From NCBI GenBank assembly GCA_020726505.1, contig JAHLEZ010000012.1, forward strand, positions 310,001-374,000: a stretch of 64,000 bases of DNA. The letters are read 5' to 3'. Positions 47,048-58,762 of the stretch are shown one piece after another (position 1 is the stretch's first letter; every line of letters starts with the position of its first letter). Made by a program: the position numbers and the translations under genes. Below the pieces are notes generated by a model. The model made no database searches and was not told where the DNA came from. It saw nothing but the letters and a program-made list of their open reading frames with translations. The stretch comes from Leptodontidium sp. MPI-SDFR-AT-0119 (Eukaryota; Ascomycota; Leotiomycetes; Helotiales; Leptodontidiaceae).

Positions 47048-48513
47048 TCAGAGTCTAGCCCGGTTGCTGTCATAGCCACTTTTGCCTTTGACAACGCCAT
47101 AAGCACCACCTCCCTCCCCGAACATTGTCCTCAGATCCCTCGCAAGCCACGATGGCTGCTCAGTAGCGTAGAAGTGACCTCCCGATTCGTTGTCGGACTC
47201 GTATACCACAGGACCTAGAGTACGGCACCATGTTTTGGGGTATACCACCAACTCCTTGGGATTATATGCTAGGCAGTTGTTAGAGGGAGACGTCACCCCC
47301 AATGACCCGAGGAGTACACACCCAATCCTAATTTCACACCTATGTAACCGCCAGTCTCTGCAGAAGTTACCTTGCCCGGTCCTGGTTGAGTATGTGTGAC
47401 TTCGTAGTAGATCCTATGTGCAGCTCCAGGTCCCATCCGACTGAACTGATAGATGCTGATCCAGGTCAGGATCTCGTCGTCCGTCCATAGATGACCATCA
47501 GTCCAGTCGTGCAGCTTCTCGTAAATCCAAGCCAAAAGGGCAATAGGACCTACAAGATCAAGAAGTCAACATGAGCTCCTCGGATTTTTCTTGAACTACC
47601 TCGGGGATACTCTTGGGAGTTAAACACTGGTGAGGCACTCAGAGGCGGGAAGTCGCTAACACGCAAACAACCTACTATCATTCAAAGCATACGCAAGCGT
47701 TTGCGGCTTCGTCGACTGCATCAAATTGTAGCCTCTACCCTCTTTGGAGAACCACTTCGTGCGTTCAAAGCCATCCTCTTCTTTCCTAGAGTAAGATGTG
47801 AGAGAATGCTGCAGTGCTAGTATGGGGTTTTTCTTGAACACCGGAGGGCTCGCGGGGACCATGTTAATGTGGCTGGCTTTGCAATGGTCTGAATACAGAT
47901 AGCCGATAGAACGAGTGATGGTGAATCCCCAATCGCCGCCTTGGGTAACATACTCGTCGTATCCAAGTGACAGCATTAACTTGTGACATGTCTCTGCATA
48001 CTGTGCGGCAGCAAAACCTCGCTTTTTGGGTCCCTCACTGAACCCAAAATTGGGAAGCGAGGGGGCCACAACATGGAAGGCTGGGCCGCCAGGCGTGGAC
48101 AGAAGAGGGAGGATCTTGAGAACTTCTATGAATGATCCTGGCCCTGCTTTCGATTAGTAGTGTGCAGGACTCGTGACATGGGAGAAGATGGTACAGCCAT
48201 GGACGAAAAGCAATGGGATAGCATTCTTCACTTCGCTTCTTTGCCATACGAAGTGGATGTCCAGGTCGCCGAAGCCATCCACATTGATAGGAGTGTGAAA
48301 CTGGGGGACTTCGTTCAAGCGCGCCTCAGCCTGCTTCCAATCAAACTCGGCCCAGGCTTTAGTGAGCCTCTTCAGGTCAGCGAGGGGAACACCAAGATCC
48401 CACTCGGAAGCTGCCAGTTCATCGGGAAATTCGGCCAGAGACAGCTTGGTCCTAAGGCTGTCGATTCTCTCCTGTGGAACCAAAATCGTGTATGGTTCTG
48501 GCGCCATGGTCAT
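47048..48513 (-). CDS. Microsomal-type epoxide hydrolase (alpha/beta hydrolase, EHN domain)
   Basis: Hydrolyses epoxides to diols. Exons on the minus strand: 48513-48195, 48143-47676, 47549-47322, 47268-47048 (introns 51, 126 and 53 nt), 411 aa. The N-terminal EHN domain has [20 protein letters not shown] and [20 protein letters not shown]. The alpha/beta hydrolase core shows [13 protein letters not shown] (oxyanion loop, rebuilt only after splicing inside the Trp codon), [25 protein letters not shown] with the nucleophile Asp, and [11 protein letters not shown] with the catalytic His. All junctions keep phase and the gene looks intact. Such enzymes serve detoxification or secondary metabolism. 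It lies upstream of the decayed regulator and transporter on the same strand. Confidence 0.92.
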
Positions 48514-49974
48514 GATTGTGTCTCGCTCCAGTTGAAGGAGAGCAATGGACGAAGTAAGTAAGGGTGGGCTACTGAATTGCTCAAGAGAGTTTGTAATGAA
48601 TGTAAGATGAGAGCTACGAGCTGCTGTCTGTTGAGAGTCAGTAGCGAGAGATCTTGGCAAGTTATATTTGCAAGTAATATAGAAGGTTGAAAACCAACGG
48701 CCGGTCCGTCATCAAAGCCCCTGTTCCATTGCCCGAGGCAGTGCAGTGGGTGGAGGTTAGAGGCATGGCGGGAGCTCAGCTTCTGGCTTAGTTCAGCAAC
48801 CGGGCAAAATGCTTACCTGATACACTCACTAGCTACTGTACCTAGGCAAGATATGATGTGAAGAATACTGTGACTGCTGGCTGCATGACTCCAGCAGAAG
48901 TTGACTAGTCGGAGGGAGCCCAGCTCCTCTCAGCCGTGCTGCATGCATTGTGGTGTCCGTCGAATGCTGAGCTGAGCTTCCGAGTGCAGTGCCTACCTAA
49001 GGTTTTCTATTGGTGGTCCCCCTTCCGCCGCCCCGCCCCGCCCCGCCTCCTCGACTCTCCTCCTCGCCTCCCCGCACTCCCCGGAATTGCTGACACAACT
49101 AATTATTCTAGCCCCTTCTCCTCTTCTCCTCTTCTTCCTCCCTCTCCCTCTCCCTCCTCCTTCCCATTTACCGCTTGGTACTTTTCTCTTCCTCTTGAAG
49201 CATCATCTATCTCATTAGGATCCAGCTACGCATACTGCGTAATGAGCCAACCCATCAGTGTCATCATCCTCCAAGAATCCAATTGACAATTAATTGTCAA
49301 TTGGTCTCTGATCGTCGTCGATCCAGACCCATCGATCGATCGATCGATCGCGTTGGTCCTGATGGCCTCGGGCCCCAACAACCAAGCTGGATGGCGAGGA
49401 GTTCTTCCTACAACATCCGGACAGCAGTTCGGCCTTACCTACCTACCACTCCTGCTTCCACATTGTCACATTGTCACATTGTCGTCGATACCTTCCCTTA
49501 TCATGCCTGACCTGAACGAAGTCTGTCCATCACCTGTTTCTGTTGCGTGCCTGGATAAACTCACCTGAGCCCAGCAGCAAGCAAGCAGATCAACCAGTAT
49601 GGCCTTGCAGCCCAACAACGTGTTGCTCCCGGACCAAGACCTCTTGCGGTGCCATTCGAGCTCCATCAGACCTTGTTGCATTGTTGTATCTCCATGCTTG
49701 GGTTCCTCTCCTTTCCGTTCTTGAGATCCGCCTGTCAAATGAAAGTGGCTCTACCAACGGCACAGCTTTATTTCGAAATTCAATCTTGCTGCACTTGGGG
49801 ACGTAGTAGGTACAAGGGCAGTGTTTGAAACGGCAGACCGCTAAATGCTAATTTCCATCGATTCTAATGCTTCTAGAACAGTACTGTACAGTCTATCGTC
49901 TATAGTCTATGCCTCTATAGTCTATCCCACAACTTCTCCCTCGACCCCACATATCCACCGTTGGTGTTATCCAT
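48514..49974. other. Intergenic upstream of epoxide hydrolase, CT-rich tract and palindrome
   Basis: About 1.5 kb between the epoxide hydrolase start and the ATP9 stop. It contains a pyrimidine tract at about 49108-49170, a perfect 26-bp palindrome at 49279-49304 and a GATC-repeat (five units) at about 49332-49351. No gene is supported. Confidence 0.5.
49279..49304. repeat. Perfect 26-bp palindrome
   Basis: CCAATTGACAATT followed directly by its exact reverse complement, without a spacer. It could bind a dimeric regulator or simply form a cruciform. A self-complementary GATC run follows 28 bp later. Confidence 0.9.
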
Positions 49975-50540
49975 TTACACGTACTTGCACATCATGGCAA
50001 CCATGAGATCGAACAATCCGATGGCCTCGACGAAAGCGAAACCGAGAATGGCGTAGGAGAAGAGTTGTCCACGCATACTTGGGTTGCGGGCGACGGCGGT
50101 CAATAGAGCAGCGAAGACCATACCGATACCAATACCGGCACCACCGAGACCGATGGCAGCGGAACCCATACCCAAGTTCTGAGAGACCTGGACCATGGCG
50201 GTGGCGATCTCAGAGTTGAATGAGCGGGTGGTTTGGCGGCCCATGGCGTTGCGGGTGGTGGCAGCGAGGATTTGGGAAGCTTGCTGACGCTTCATGGTCT
50301 GGAAAGGAGCGTTGGAGCGGACGCCTGGGCTCAATTGTCAGTTGTGACAGTTCGTCAATTGGGCAATTGCATTCCCAGAGAGCAATTGAGTCGCTGGAAA
50401 GAGTGGGATGGGCACATACCGGAGAAGGCGCGCTGGGAGACGTTGGCCTTGACGCTGCTGCGGATAACAGGGCGAGCGACCTTGGTAGAGGTTGAGCCCA
50501 TGAGAGAGGCAACCTTGGGGGCGAACATGCGTGCGGCCAT
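49975..50540 (-). CDS. atp9: Mitochondrial ATP synthase subunit 9 (proteolipid c)
   Basis: Ring-forming c subunit of the F0 motor, nuclear-encoded here. Exons on the minus strand: 50540-50420 and 50324-49975 (intron 95 nt), 156 aa. The first about 80 residues form a long basic presequence (MAARMFAPKVASLMGSTSTK, then RNAMGRQTTRSFNSEI). The mature hairpin has GSAAIGLGGAGIGIGMVFAA, a polar loop ARNPSMRGQLF and the second helix ILGFAFVEAIGLFDLMVAMM with the proton-carrying glutamate. Filamentous fungi typically keep the active ATP9 gene in the nucleus, in line with this. Confidence 0.97.
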
Positions 50541-51831
50541 TGTGTATGAGGGTGGAGATGATTGGAAGGGCGAAAGTCTGGAGAAGATGGAGAGAAGTGG
50601 TGGTGAAGCTGTGCTGGAATTGATGATTTCAAGAGGCAGCAGAAAGGATGGAAGCTCGAGGAGAAGAATTTTCTCGGGAACGAAAGGACAGAAAACCGCT
50701 CTCGTCTAAGAGCTCCCTCCACGCAGTGGTCTGAGGGTGTTGGCCGGCAGGCGGAAAGCGCTTGATTGGGTTTACGGCCTCGAAGTCACTTGTCCTCTTT
50801 GAGGCTCAAATGCTATAGGGGTGGATCTGAGAACGGGTCCTGGAGTGGATGCCACAGAGCGTTGAAGAGCAGCAACTGGATGGAGGACTTGCACATGATG
50901 GATGGGCCGTGGACTCGTGGAGCTGTTGTTGAGCAGTGGTTGGGTCGGAAGATCGCGGATATTGGGAGTGGGCGGGTGGATATCAGACAAGAGAGATTTC
51001 TGTCTCATTCCTTGTTTGCTTGTTGCGGTGGTCGCTTCAACTTACGTACGGAAGCGATCGACCTAGATGGCTTACTTGCCAGTGCAAGCATCTGTGGACG
51101 AAGTCACTGATAGAAAAGCCATCTCCGAGTTTGGTAAGGTCATATGAGTGAGTGAGTGAGTGCCTTGTCCGGAGCTCCAGAGCAAACGGGGAAACCGACG
51201 TCTCTGTGGTCAGTTAGACAGCCAGCCAGTACGAATAAAAGTCTGCATTGCGCTGTTGCACGACAAGGATTAATTATGGGTTTTCAGCCTCAACGGACCG
51301 GGATCATGACTAGCGGTCCGACATGTCACCGCAAATCCGACTTTTCCCGACAGCATGGGTGGAAGGTCGGTAGCTAGCTAGCATATCTCGTTGGCTGGCA
51401 AACAACTGCGCCGGTAGCTTATATAGTCAATATAGTCAATCCGCTCGAAATATATTGAGAAATTCAATTGGATCAATCAACTCCCCAGCAGTGCAGTGCT
51501 GTACCTTCGTAGACAACTGCTTGGCTAGGAAAAGAAAAGAAAAGCAAAGCAAAGCACCGTAATGGGAGTGCAGCTACCTAATCGAGCCCCTGAGTCAACC
51601 AAACCAGAACAGGAACGAGAACAGTGGGGGTCAATTACAATTCCCGCCACACTTTTATTTTTCCCCCTTTGGCAGATTCAGCCACTGCTGACTGACTGTA
51701 CCCCTTCAAGTCTGACCGTTTGCCTTAGCCTCGGTACAGTCAGTCAGTACAGACAATGCAGTGCTGAACGTAGCTTACGTAGCTTACTGTAGCTTCCGTT
51801 CACTGGTCCGGTTCCTATGCCGGTGCCAGGA

Positions 51832-51873
<42 letters not shown>

Positions 51874-52140
51874 TACAGAGAGAGAGGAGCCGAACCATGG
51901 ATGGAAACGAAATGGTTCCCAAAGACTACTGGACCGTAATGATGGGCCCAGCTCACAGAACGTTTCACACATATCTGGAAGCATGATGTATGTATGTATG
52001 GTGCATCTCTACTACTTGCAGCACTGCAGAACGACGACTGTCAAGTCTAATATGAAAACGACCATCTCTGATTCCTCGGTACAGTAACACATGGTCATTA
52101 AATCGATATCGTCGGCTATCTACACTATGCTTCGTTCACA
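50541..52140. other. Intergenic upstream of ATP9, with a (GA)n tract
   Basis: About 1.6 kb from the ATP9 start to the stop codon of the next minus-strand gene. It holds the ATP9 promoter and the 3' region of AKR1. A (GA)n microsatellite lies at 51834-51869. Open frames here have no family motif. Confidence 0.5.
51834..51869. repeat. (GA)n microsatellite
   Basis: About eighteen GA dinucleotides, followed by a short degenerate continuation to about 51886. Confidence 0.95.
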
Positions 52141-54588
52141 TCATACACTGTCGTCGGCAGGTACACTTTCATATGCCCCTTCGCCTCCTCTCCTCCTCGT
52201 GCTCATCGACCGAGGCGTTTCGTACATAGCCGTATAATCCACCACCTGGCCCCCGAGCATCGCAGAGCCGTTCTCCCTCTTCCCAAAGACCGGTGCCGGA
52301 TCACACCAGAAGTCTTTGCAGTTACCCACGCACCCATTGGAGAACGGATTCCGGTTACGTCGAGGCCGACCGCCCCCTTTGTAGTCGAGAGCTGTCTCGA
52401 CGAAGGTATCCACGCCCAAAATCTTTTTCCATTGCGCAAAACAGCCGGCCTTGTGGTGGTGATTGTGGCCTGGTGCGTGTGTTGGGGGAAGAGCAGGATC
52501 GGGACCCAATCCTGTATTTCCAATCTGAGCTCCAGCTCTAGAAGTTGTGCCAGTGGTAAGAGCAGATGTGAAGGCCTCTGATACCTTACTTCCGTGGTCA
52601 TGATGCGATCCTCGCATATTTTCCCAAGTTGTCATGGCCCTAGAAATTTGGACCAGCTGAACGAAGAGGAGCATAGTCACCCATGTCAATTGCAACACCC
52701 CCCAAATCACCAAAACTAAAGTGTAAGGGTCCGAGTTGACAATATGGCATAATGGTTCTGCTAAAATATTGCAGTCTGGACTTCCACTCTCGCTTAGGTT
52801 TTCGAAGTCTGTACACGAGTTAGATCTGTACCGGCACGGATTAGGGGTAACTTACATCCTAGAGCGATTCTCACTAGGAAAAATAGGCCAGCTTCGAGAG
52901 AAATAAGATATAGGAAGAAATGGCGATGATTATTGATCCCGATACAGTTGTGTACCCAAGGGCAATGGCTTGTAGGGAATCAGAATTTGCCAGACAGGTT
53001 TGATATGCCAAAACTCACTGATCATGTTTTGCCACGCAGCGGTTGCATCGTTTGCAATGCTTACTCCTCAAGGGCTGTCTGACCATGCAGGGGACACAGA
53101 AATTGCTCTCATCAAACTTCCACAAGGCAAGCAATTCATCTATGATTGCCTTCTGCTGGGTAAGCCCGCCAAGCTTTGGAACAAACCCGGGCTCGTAAAC
53201 CATTGTGCAGAAATAGAAATAACCGCAAAGACTGTATGATATCCCGAATGCGATATTACTTAGTGGGTATGCCGAGAAGGTTCCTTAGACTCATTAGCTG
53301 GGCCAAAGGGACGTCCATGGGAATCCTAACCAGGAAGTATATGTGTCAACCACCTGAGCCCTACCCAGAAAAGAGTTCCTGCAAAAATTCCCGCCAGCCA
53401 CGGCTGATTTGTCAGTACGATTCTCCTACACAAAGGAAGATCTTACCGTCTTGTGAATATGCCTCATATCAGACGGCGCGTACTCCATCACTTGCAGCGC
53501 AACCCATTGCAATGTATAGCCTGCCAACAGAGCCAGGGGCACACCTGCGAATACCACCATGTGACTTGAAATCATCACCATGACCCAGATGATCAAGATG
53601 GGCCACAAGAAGAAGAACTTGTTCATGAACCCGCGCTTGTCTTTCAACAGCCATGAGGACATTGGGAACTCGAGATTTCTTGGCTTAGCATCCTCGTCAT
53701 AACCGCATTCTTGCAAAGCTCGGTGCCACATTCGTTGTGTTTTCATCTCCTCTGCAGTAATGGCTGGTGTCTTCCCCGTCGACGTTTCGGCAAATCGATC
53801 CGAACCGTACTCAATCAGTTTCTGGATACAGCCTTGGGAACCCTTGACAAGAGCCCAGTGTAGCGATGTAAACCCAGTTTCGTCTGTAGCATGGACGTCT
53901 GCTCCCCACCTCAAGAACAAGTCTACACAGGCTGGATACCCTTTGTACGCGGCCCACATCAGACAGGTGTGCCCCTGAAGATCAGGAATATCAACATTGA
54001 TATTTTGATGCAGCAGTAGGACAAGCAGGAAAATGTTGCCTTCGAATGTGGCGAGGTGGAGGATATTGTAGCCTTGAACGTCAGTGACCAGAGGATCCGC
54101 GCCATGTTCAAGCAAGAGATGCACGGTATAGTAATGGCATCTTTGGGCCGCCCACATAGCAGGAGTCGCCACGGATTCTCCCCCCTTCTTGTTAACATCG
54201 GCTCCAGCGTTCAGTAAGAATTGGCACATCGCATACTGATTGTTGATTGCGGCCCACTGGGAAAGGGGTTAGCCAAACCGATCAAAGCCGCGGTGGAAAC
54301 AAGAATGGAAATTACGTGTAATGGAGTAATGCCTTCGGCGTCGCAATATTTGGCATCGAATTTTCCGCTTTCGTAAAGCCTCTCAATTCCTTGAATATCT
54401 CCCAGCCGCGCAAGTTGCATGATATCCTCATCTGGACTTTGTTCGGGCCCTGATGGCAGCATATCCTCCATCTCGACGTGATCATCATCGCTCAGCTTTG
54501 GCGCAACAGCCGCAGCCTTTCCAATCCCGTTGGGCAGCATCACTGAGTTGTTTTGGATTGTTGCCGCCGTAGGTTTTTGGTCGGACAT
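52141..54588 (-). CDS. akr1: Ankyrin-repeat DHHC palmitoyltransferase (AKR1 family)
   Basis: Golgi/endosomal protein S-acyltransferase. Exons on the minus strand: 54588-54316, 54256-53447, 53403-53331, 53283-53019, 52968-52856, 52808-52141 (introns 59, 43, 47, 50 and 47 nt), 733 aa, the usual AKR1 size. Ankyrin repeats occupy about residues 55-285 ([55 protein letters not shown]). Several membrane segments follow. The catalytic Cys-rich domain is [20 protein letters not shown] then [20 protein letters not shown], so a canonical DHHC, split by an intron inside the first catalytic His codon. TTWENM (TTxE motif) follows the last membrane segment. Yeast Akr1 has DHYC instead. It is divergent from SRP receptor beta across 444 bp. 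Confidence 0.95.
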
Positions 54589-55032
54589 GATGAGAGGGGC
54601 ATACGGCAAGACCGGCAAAAGGGGTTCGTTCGCTCACTCGATGGCTGACCGAGTTTGTTTTGCTGATGGTGGGTGACAGGTCAATGGGCTTAGCTTGTTG
54701 GCAATAGATGCATGCCGTCGTCGCTGGACACGTAGGGAGATAGATGGAAGAGGGCGGATTAAAGTGATCGAGGAAGAGGAAGAGGAAGGGAAAAGGTTTC
54801 GGGCGCAGGTAGGGAGTTGCGTCAAGCAGCTGGACATCCAGCTCGCGAGGCTGATGAATGGCCAGGGGTCTAAGCCTCGCCTTGTCTCTACCTTAGCTTC
54901 ACCACTCCACACCACTCTTCTAAGCTACAACTACAACTAACCTCACTTCACCACCAACACCAAGTACCAGGACTCACACAGAACCCGGGAACCGCATGGC
55001 TTTTGGATTTTAGGTTCCGTATTTCGGTTGCA
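54589..55032. promoter_or_regulatory. Divergent AKR1 / SRP receptor beta promoter region
   Basis: 444 bp between two start codons. No open frame of interest. A GAGGAAGAGG purine run lies near 54770-54795. Confidence 0.5.
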
Positions 55033-55954
55033 ATGTCTCCATCTACGATACAAGATTGGGCGCATGCGCTCCTCACTCCTTCGCCTCTGGGCCTCGTTAT
55101 TGCTCTCCTCCTCGCTATCTCCATCCCCGTTCTGCTTCATAGCTTCGTCTTTCGAACTAGCGGGCTCGTGACTCTACCTTCCATCGTTCTGATCGGTCCT
55201 AGTGGCTCTGGGAAGACTTCCCTTCTCACTTTGGTACGGCAGCCAGCCGCGTTCAATTTGGCATCGTAGACTGACTTTTGGGTAGTTTGAGCGAGGCGCA
55301 AACGCATTAACCCACACCTCTCAAACACCCATCTCCGTTGAGTGTCATCTGCCGGTTGGGACGGTGGCCAAGTCCAATAAATACCGCTCTGTCAACGATC
55401 CCTTGAATCAAGTACACAAGAAGTTCCTCTTGGTGGACACCCCAGGCCACGGCAAGCTACGACACCATGCGCTGGAGAATCTTGCAAACCCGCAGAACCT
55501 GAAAGGTCTAATCTTCGTGGTCGATGCAGCTACATTATCCGCGGGAGACGAGGGACTAAGGCAAACGGCTGACTATCTACATGATGTGCTGTTGGTTTTG
55601 CAGAAGAGAGTGGGTATCAAAGCAACAAAAGCTTTAAAGGAGATACCGGTTTTGATCGCAGCAAACAAGATGGACCTCTTTACCGCGCTTCCAGTGGCTT
55701 TAGTGAAGAGTAGTCTCGAAGGGGAGATTACGAAAGTCAGAACGTCGAGATCGAAAGGCCTGCTAGACTCCGGAATTGGTATGGACGACGCCGATGACGA
55801 GAAGGACGATTGGCTTGGGGAGATGGGATATACCGACTTCAAGTTCTCGCAGATGGAAGAGTTTGATATCTTTGTAGAGGTATCTGGAGGCAATGTGTTG
55901 GGAGATGCCCCAACTGTGGATAAGTGGTGGAAGTGGGTTTCAGAGAGACTTTGA
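55033..55954 (+). CDS. srp102: Signal recognition particle receptor subunit beta
   Basis: ER membrane GTPase that anchors the SRP receptor alpha subunit. Exons: 55033-55233 and 55286-55954 (intron 52 nt), 289 aa. A single N-terminal membrane anchor (GLVIALLLAISIPVLLHSFV) is followed by the P-loop VLIGPSGSGKTSLLTL. The G3-type element is LLVDTPGHGKLR and the G4-like element is PVLIAANKMDLF. The C-terminus has FSQMEEFDIFVEVSGGN. An acidic insert (SGIGMDDADDEKDDW) precedes it. Splicing after LLTL restores the switch I region. Same pathway as the SRP72 gene elsewhere in this window. Confidence 0.95.
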
Positions 55955-56485
55955 TGTCCATTGGGTGAATCAATTAATCCAAGTTTCACATATCAATAAT
56001 TCCAGATCGCCTATAATAAACATGGAGAAACCCTACCTAGAAGTTACACATCTAACTAACCATAACGAACATAAAACTAGTTTCTGACCATTCAGGTCCG
56101 GCACAGCAATAGTATGAGGAGGGTCAGAGGGCCAAAAGTTGATGTCTTTGAAACCCGACAATGGGATAATTGGAGAGGCAGAGATAGTACTGTCCAGGTT
56201 CAGATGGTCTGGCTGTTTGCTAGAGCATATCGTGCGATCAATTTTTCGATTAGGTGGAGTTTGGACAGCTTGTTGTTCTCTGCGGTAGCCCACCACGAGC
56301 CAAATCGGGATATTTCTATCAAATACGAGGCTGTCAGGTCAGTCAATTGTATTACTTTGTGCATCTAAGCTATTAAATGGCCATCCACTCCATTCTGTCT
56401 ACTACCCGAGACGTAGGTGTTGAATCTACTGAAACTCCGTACGAATCCCAAACACCATGAAGCTGCCATGTAACTCCGATCCAAA
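55955..56485. other. Convergent 3' region of SRP receptor beta and CYS4
   Basis: About 0.5 kb between two stop codons with AT-rich stretches suited to polyadenylation. I see no gene. Confidence 0.5.
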
Positions 56486-58145
56486 CTAGACGGACGTCTG
56501 CTTGACCATCCAAGATAACAAATCCACCTTGGTAACAACTGCGACAGGTTTCGAAAGACCACTGCTCTCGGCAGCGCCCTTCTCTGTCACGATAGCAGCA
56601 CTATTCCACTCGAAGAACTTGCTCAATGCAGAAAGTGGGGTATCAACTGTGATTTCCACAAACTTTCTCTTCGGGGTCTTTTGGCTCTTTCCATTTGCAC
56701 TACCCTTAATACCGTTGGATTTTGGTGCTTCGGACAGGCGGCTGATATCTTTTGGGTCTGTGACGACTTCTGGAATAGAAGAGAAGTCAAACATCACACT
56801 CGAGATTGGGCTCTTGCCTGTAGCTCGGCCACGACTAATCCAACTTAAAAGATTACCAAGAGTTACTAACCCAACCAGCTTTCCTCCAGTAGGTGCAAGG
56901 ACAGGCAGTTGGTCGAAGCCCTTCTCTCTCATCGTCTCTACAGCTTCCGAGCATGGTGTATTTGCCAGAACCGTTGTTACGGGTTTCAGTCTGAGAGATT
57001 TGATCGTGGCACCGTGATAAGGGTCCTTCTTGTTCGACGAAGACTGAAGGATGGGTGATGGAGGCGATGTTGTTGGTGGGCTTGGTGGCAGTAGGTCGTT
57101 TGCTGCCAGCCAATCGTCATCGGCGAACTTGCTGAGATAGCTGCGAATACTGTCTGGCAAAACGACAACTACAATGTCCCCTTTTCCCAAGCCGAGTTCT
57201 TTAACGCCCTTAACCATCGCTGCGATTGCACTTCCACTGCTACCTCCAACCAAGAGACCTTCTTCTGCAATAAGTCTTCTGGCATACGCGAACGATTCTC
57301 GGTCATCAGTCTTATACCACACATCGACTGCTTCGCGGTCCAGAACATCTGGAATGAAATCATAGCCAATCCCTTCCACCTTGTATGCTTCGTTTGCATG
57401 CTCCTGGTTCAACGATTCCGGAAGGGCAAGGATCGAACCAAATGGATCGGCAGCGATGACCTTGATATCAGGGTTGTGCTTCTTCAAACCCCTTGACAGG
57501 CCAGTTATTGTTCCTCCAGTTCCGGCACCTGCAACGATTGCTTTGATCTGCCCAGAAGTTTGATTCCAGATCTCCTCTGCGGTTCCATGCTCGTGGGCAA
57601 GGGGATTGTCCTTGTTTGCATATTGGTCGAGAATATGCGAATTGGGGATCTCCTTTTGCAGTCTCTTGGCCACACCAATATGAGATTCTGGCGAGTCAAA
57701 GGCGGCTTGAGTTGGCGTGCGAATGATCGTTGCGCCTAGTGCTCGAAGGACTGCTACTTTCTCAGGAGACATCTTCTCGGGAAGAGTGATGATGGTTTTG
57801 TAGCCTTTGATTGCTCCAACAAGTGCGAGGCCGATCCCACTACAGATGGTCAGAATATCCTTCAATCGGTTGTAGATGGCCCTACGTATTTCCACTCGTG
57901 GGCTCGATCAGAGTGTCTCCTGGCTTTATTCTTCCTGAGCGCTCTGCCTCCTCAATCATCCGCAAGGCAATGCGGTCCTTGACACTTCCTCCTGCATTGA
58001 ACAGCTCTACTTTGGCATATACCTCGGCTTCTATCCCCAGACTTTGAGGGATCTTGTTGAGACGTACGAGGGGAGTGTTGCCAATCAATTCAGTAGCACT
58101 CAAGGCCTTGACTGGTGGCGCTGCTGGTTGCGACTTGGTGGGCAT
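56486..58145 (-). CDS. cys4: Cystathionine beta-synthase
   Basis: PLP enzyme that joins homocysteine and serine to cystathionine, the first step of reverse transsulfuration. Exons on the minus strand: 58145-57886 and 57839-56486 (intron 46 nt), 537 aa. The PLP lysine sits in [15 protein letters not shown], the substrate loop is PTSGNTGIGLAL (joined by the intron) and the phosphate loop is [19 protein letters not shown] and the DDDWLAAND linker lead to two C-terminal CBS domains ([20 protein letters not shown] and [20 protein letters not shown]). There is no animal-type heme-binding N-terminus, as expected for fungi. Confidence 0.96.
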
Positions 58146-58762
58146 GATCGCTAGGAGTCGGGGCTTGGGTGATGGGTGATGGGTCAATGCCAGATATGGA
58201 GGAGGATTTATCAAGTCTGAACGCCGTGTTTATACAAGCACTTCAATGTCCTGTAAATTGCGTGATCTACCAGCGAGAAGAATGTCAGGAAGAAAGAATT
58301 ATCTGACAAGAGGGCGGTTATCGACGGTGCGGGGTGTCGGCGTCGGCCCAGCGATAACGATAAGACACCTACCTGGGGCGGTGGGCCGTTGAAGTGCGGC
58401 TTCTACCGCTTGGCGCTGGCTGGGTTGCAGTTGCAGGTGGACTTCGTACTGCACTGCACTTCGAAAACCCTGACTAGCCCTGACTAGCCTAGCCACCTAT
58501 CCAAGATTGGCCAATCATTCTAGCTCCAAACCTCACAACACAGTACCGACTTCACCCTCCAATCCTTCTTTTGATAAAAATACGCACAAACCACAAGACG
58601 ATCGAGCCCAATTCAATCACTTTGCTGGCCAACACCACCACTCTACGTGCGCGTCTCCAATCATTCCACGCCCAACCTGCCCGGTCCAGTCACTTGGTCA
58701 ATCCTTTTAGGAATACCTTTAGTACTCAGGCCAAGGGGAAATACATCATCAGATCCGTCATC
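58146..58762. promoter_or_regulatory. Divergent CYS4 / KRE9-like intergenic region
   Basis: About 0.6 kb between start codons. I see no gene or notable repeat. Confidence 0.45.
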
